From: Vibrio sp. NTOU-M3
GTDB lineage: Bacteria; Pseudomonadota; Gammaproteobacteria; Enterobacterales; Vibrionaceae
Assembly (NCBI RefSeq): GCF_040869035.1
Contig: NZ_CP162100.1
Coordinates: forward strand, 1,860,001 to 1,924,000
Length of the DNA: 64,000 nt
Reading direction: 5' to 3'
Shown here one piece after another: positions 62,078 through 64,000 of the stretch. Each line of letters begins with the position of its first letter. The stretch's first letter is position 1. The notes under the pieces are model-generated. The model was not told where the DNA came from, ran no database searches, and worked only from the letters and a program-made list of their open reading frames with translations. A program made the position numbers and the translations under genes.

Positions 62078-63226
62078 ATGATAAGGTTGATTACCTCATT
62101 TTTCGCGCTCATTTTTTCGTTTCAAGCCTTCTCACAAGCCTCTGCCGAGTGGCCACAGATCACTGATAAAGCACAAGGACAAACCGTTTACTTCCATGCA
62201 TGGGGCGGCAGTCAGGAGATTAACAACTACATTCGCTGGGCAGGCAACGAGCTGCAAAAGCAATACGGTATTAAACTCGTTCACGTAAAAGTCACGGATA
62301 TCGCAGAAACAACAACACGCCTTATCGCTGAAAAAGCCGCGGGGAAAAATAGTGGTGGCAGCGTTGATATGGTTTGGATCAATGGTGAAAACTTTAAATC
62401 GATGAAAGCTAACCAGCTGCTTCACGGCCCATTTGTCGCTGATTTACCGAGCTGGAAATACGTTGATAAATCCCTTCCTGTTGATAGCGATTTTTCTGAG
62501 CCGACAGAAGGGTTAGAAGCCCCTTGGGGTGTAGGACAACTTGTCTTTATTTATGATGAGAAGAAGCTAAATAACCCACCCGCTTCCTTTGCTGAAATGC
62601 TGAGCTACGCACAGGCGTTTCCAAACCGCCTTAGCTACCCTCGCCCTCCTGAGTTCCATGGCACCAGTTTCCTTAAAGCACTATTGATTGAACTCACAGG
62701 TAACGATCCTGTACTTCAGAAACCGGCTAGTGATGTCGATTTCGCGATGATCACCAAACCACTTTGGCAATACTTAGATGCTTTCCATAAGGTAGCTTGG
62801 CGTCAAGGCAAACAGTTCCCTGCGGGCAGCTCAGAAATGGTTCAACTGCTTGATGATGGCCAAGTTGACCTTGCCGTAACTTTTAATCCAAATGCGGTAT
62901 TTTCAGCTCAAGCCAATGGCACTCTAGCAGAAACCACGCGTGCCTACGCCATGGAAAAAGGCGCACTGTCTAACATCCATTTCCTCGCCATACCTTGGAA
63001 TGCAAAGGCAAAAGAAGGAGCACTCGTTGCGATTAACTTCCTGCTAAGCCCTGACGCTCAATCACGTAAAGGCGATTTGTCTATCTGGGGTGACCCTGCA
63101 GTGTTAGAAAACCAATACGTCACTGGCAGCGCAAAAAATACCAAGCTGTTTAAATCGGTTGCAGAGCCACATCCAAGCTGGCAAACCGCGTTAGAGACCG
63201 AGTGGCAAAAGCGCTACGGCAATTAA
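62078..63226 (+). CDS. ynjB: YnjB-like ABC transporter substrate-binding protein
   Basis: The start is ATG 62078, with AAAGGA 6 bp upstream (382 residues); the frame opens at 62009. A signal peptide (LITSFFALIFSFQAFSQA) is followed by an extracellular solute-binding fold with TVYFHAWGGSQEINNYIRW, DMVWINGENF and LEAPWGVGQLVFIYDEKKL, close to E. coli YnjB. It feeds the permease encoded next. The ligand of YnjBCD systems is unknown; the fold resembles binders of thiamine, polyamines or sugars. Confidence 0.88.
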   Translation: MIRLITSFFALIFSFQAFSQASAEWPQITDKAQGQTVYFHAWGGSQEINNYIRWAGNELQKQYGIKLVHVKVTDIAETTTRLIAEKAAGKNSGGSVDMVWINGENFKSMKANQLLHGPFVADLPSWKYVDKSLPVDSDFSEPTEGLEAPWGVGQLVFIYDEKKLNNPPASFAEMLSYAQAFPNRLSYPRPPEFHGTSFLKALLIELTGNDPVLQKPASDVDFAMITKPLWQYLDAFHKVAWRQGKQFPAGSSEMVQLLDDGQVDLAVTFNPNAVFSAQANGTLAETTRAYAMEKGALSNIHFLAIPWNAKAKEGALVAINFLLSPDAQSRKGDLSIWGDPAVLENQYVTGSAKNTKLFKSVAEPHPSWQTALETEWQKRYGN

Positions 63227-63254
63227 TTAGAATAACTAAGAGAGACAAAGCCAG

Positions 63255-64000
63255 ATGTTTCGAGCGGCGTACTTATTTTTGATCATCCTCTGCATTACAC
63301 CAACCATTCCTGGGTTAGTTGGTGTACTGGCGTCTTCTCTTAGTTATATTCCCCCAATTGGATTAGATCAGCTTTCATTAGCAGGCTATTTACAAGTGTT
63401 CAATTGGGTTGGGTATGAGCAATCTCTCTTACTCACTATCGCCAGCGCATTTTTTAGTACCTATTTATCCTGTCTGTTTTGCTTTGCGATATTGCAGCAG
63501 CTATGGCTCAATCGTCACTGGCGAAAAGTAGAAAACCTTTTGTCCCCTTTATTAGCGATGCCTCACGTGGCTTTTGCTATCGGTTTTGCTTTTCTATTCG
63601 CTCCAACAGGCATGCTTGCACGCCTGATCAGCCAAAGCTTTGGCATTGAATTGAACACTCAAGATACCGCGTGGTTAGTCAATGACCCTTATGCGCTTGG
63701 ATTAACCATCGCACTCTCCTTTAAGGAAGTGCCCTTTTTGCTTTTGATGAGCATTCCAGTATTGCAACAGCTGAAAATAGAGAACGTTGCCAAAGTCAGC
63801 GCCTCTTTGGGTTACACACCGAACCAAATGTGGTGGAAAGCGGTATTCCCACAATGGTTGGTTAAAATGCGCTTTGCCTTGTTTGCCGTGATGGCTTATG
63901 GCGTTTCCGTGGTCGACCTCAGCCTCATCTTAGGGCCTAATAATCCACCAACCTTTGCCGTCTTGGTTTGGCAATGGTTTAACGACCCAGATCTATCACT
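63255..64000 (+). CDS. ynjC: YnjC-like ABC transporter permease, 5' part (cut by window edge)
   Basis: The frame is open from ATG 63255 to the window end (248 codons). It encodes helices such as YLFLIILCITPTIPGLVGV and LLSPLLAMPHVAFAIGFAFL. The binding-protein-dependent permease loop is SASLGYTPNQMWWKAVFPQW (EAA-like motif). E. coli YnjC is about 510 residues with two permease halves, so roughly half is missing. It lies 28 bp after ynjB; the ATPase gene should follow outside the window. Confidence 0.85.
   Translation, partial: MFRAAYLFLIILCITPTIPGLVGVLASSLSYIPPIGLDQLSLAGYLQVFNWVGYEQSLLLTIASAFFSTYLSCLFCFAILQQLWLNRHWRKVENLLSPLLAMPHVAFAIGFAFLFAPTGMLARLISQSFGIELNTQDTAWLVNDPYALGLTIALSFKEVPFLLLMSIPVLQQLKIENVAKVSASLGYTPNQMWWKAVFPQWLVKMRFALFAVMAYGVSVVDLSLILGPNNPPTFAVLVWQWFNDPDLS

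Noticed and set aside
1..64000. tRNA/rRNA genes, CRISPR arrays, prophage or insertion sequences
   Set aside because: None was recognised on reading either strand; a covariance-model and IS search would be needed to exclude small or degraded ones.

Overview
The window looks like chromosomal DNA of a marine gammaproteobacterium of the genus Vibrio. Gene families and gene order support this: a LapA/FrhA-type adhesin with its TolC and OmpA partners, nhaA, an AttH-type ABC system, a MATE pump, bcr, rsuA, radD, a PhoP/PhoQ-like pair and rplY. From memory, the V. cholerae frhA-to-rplY interval (about VC1620 to VC1640) has the same backbone. No tRNA, rRNA, CRISPR array, prophage or intact insertion sequence was seen.

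Layout. (1) 1-3066: 5' end of a giant surface adhesin (minus strand) with a visible LapG-type TAAG site, divergent from its type I secretion outer-membrane channel and an OmpA-like peptidoglycan anchor. (2) 3111-14568: housekeeping and transport genes (nhaA, an ABC ATPase/permease/AttH-like operon, MATE, an NAD(P)-binding protein, DUF2913-bcr, rsuA). (3) 14661-23480: accessory catabolic block. An RpiR-type regulator is divergent from a TRAP transporter, a glutamine-synthetase-like ligase, an aldehyde dehydrogenase, an iron-type alcohol dehydrogenase and a class I glutamine amidotransferase. Together they read as a gamma-glutamylation route for an amino alcohol or amine. (4) 23643-27900: radD, then a PepSY protein with a PhoP/PhoQ-like two-component system behind a direct-repeat promoter. 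(5) 27914-29988: DedA-LssY fusion and a family 2 glycosyltransferase. (6) 30159-39304: a second TRAP cluster for sugar acids (RspB-like dehydrogenase, FadR-type GntR, mannonate dehydratase, UxuB, KdgK, Eda), converging on KDPG. (7) 39355-46592: DMT transporter, a 56-residue protein, a TetR-controlled membrane protein, an SMP-30 protein with a LysR regulator, and a decayed beta-helix protein.

(8) 47185-54539: a tight seven-gene operon that looks like an uncharacterised small-molecule biosynthesis cluster: GNAT acyltransferase, two tandem clavaminate-synthase-like Fe(II)/2-oxoglutarate oxygenases, an ATP-grasp ligase, a PaaK-like adenylating enzyme, an MFS exporter and a ProA-type acyl-phosphate reductase with no ProB. 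This is the strongest candidate for an undescribed system. (9) 54871-64000: backbone resumes with rplY, a large dihaem peroxidase-like lipoprotein, YbjQ, OsmC, PilZ, RarD, small conserved-type proteins, a META-domain lipoprotein, and the first two genes of a YnjBCD-type ABC importer cut by the window end.

Start sites were moved from the longest open frame to the first codon with a convincing ribosome binding site where the sequence allowed. All functional statements are from sequence reading and family knowledge; no search was run.
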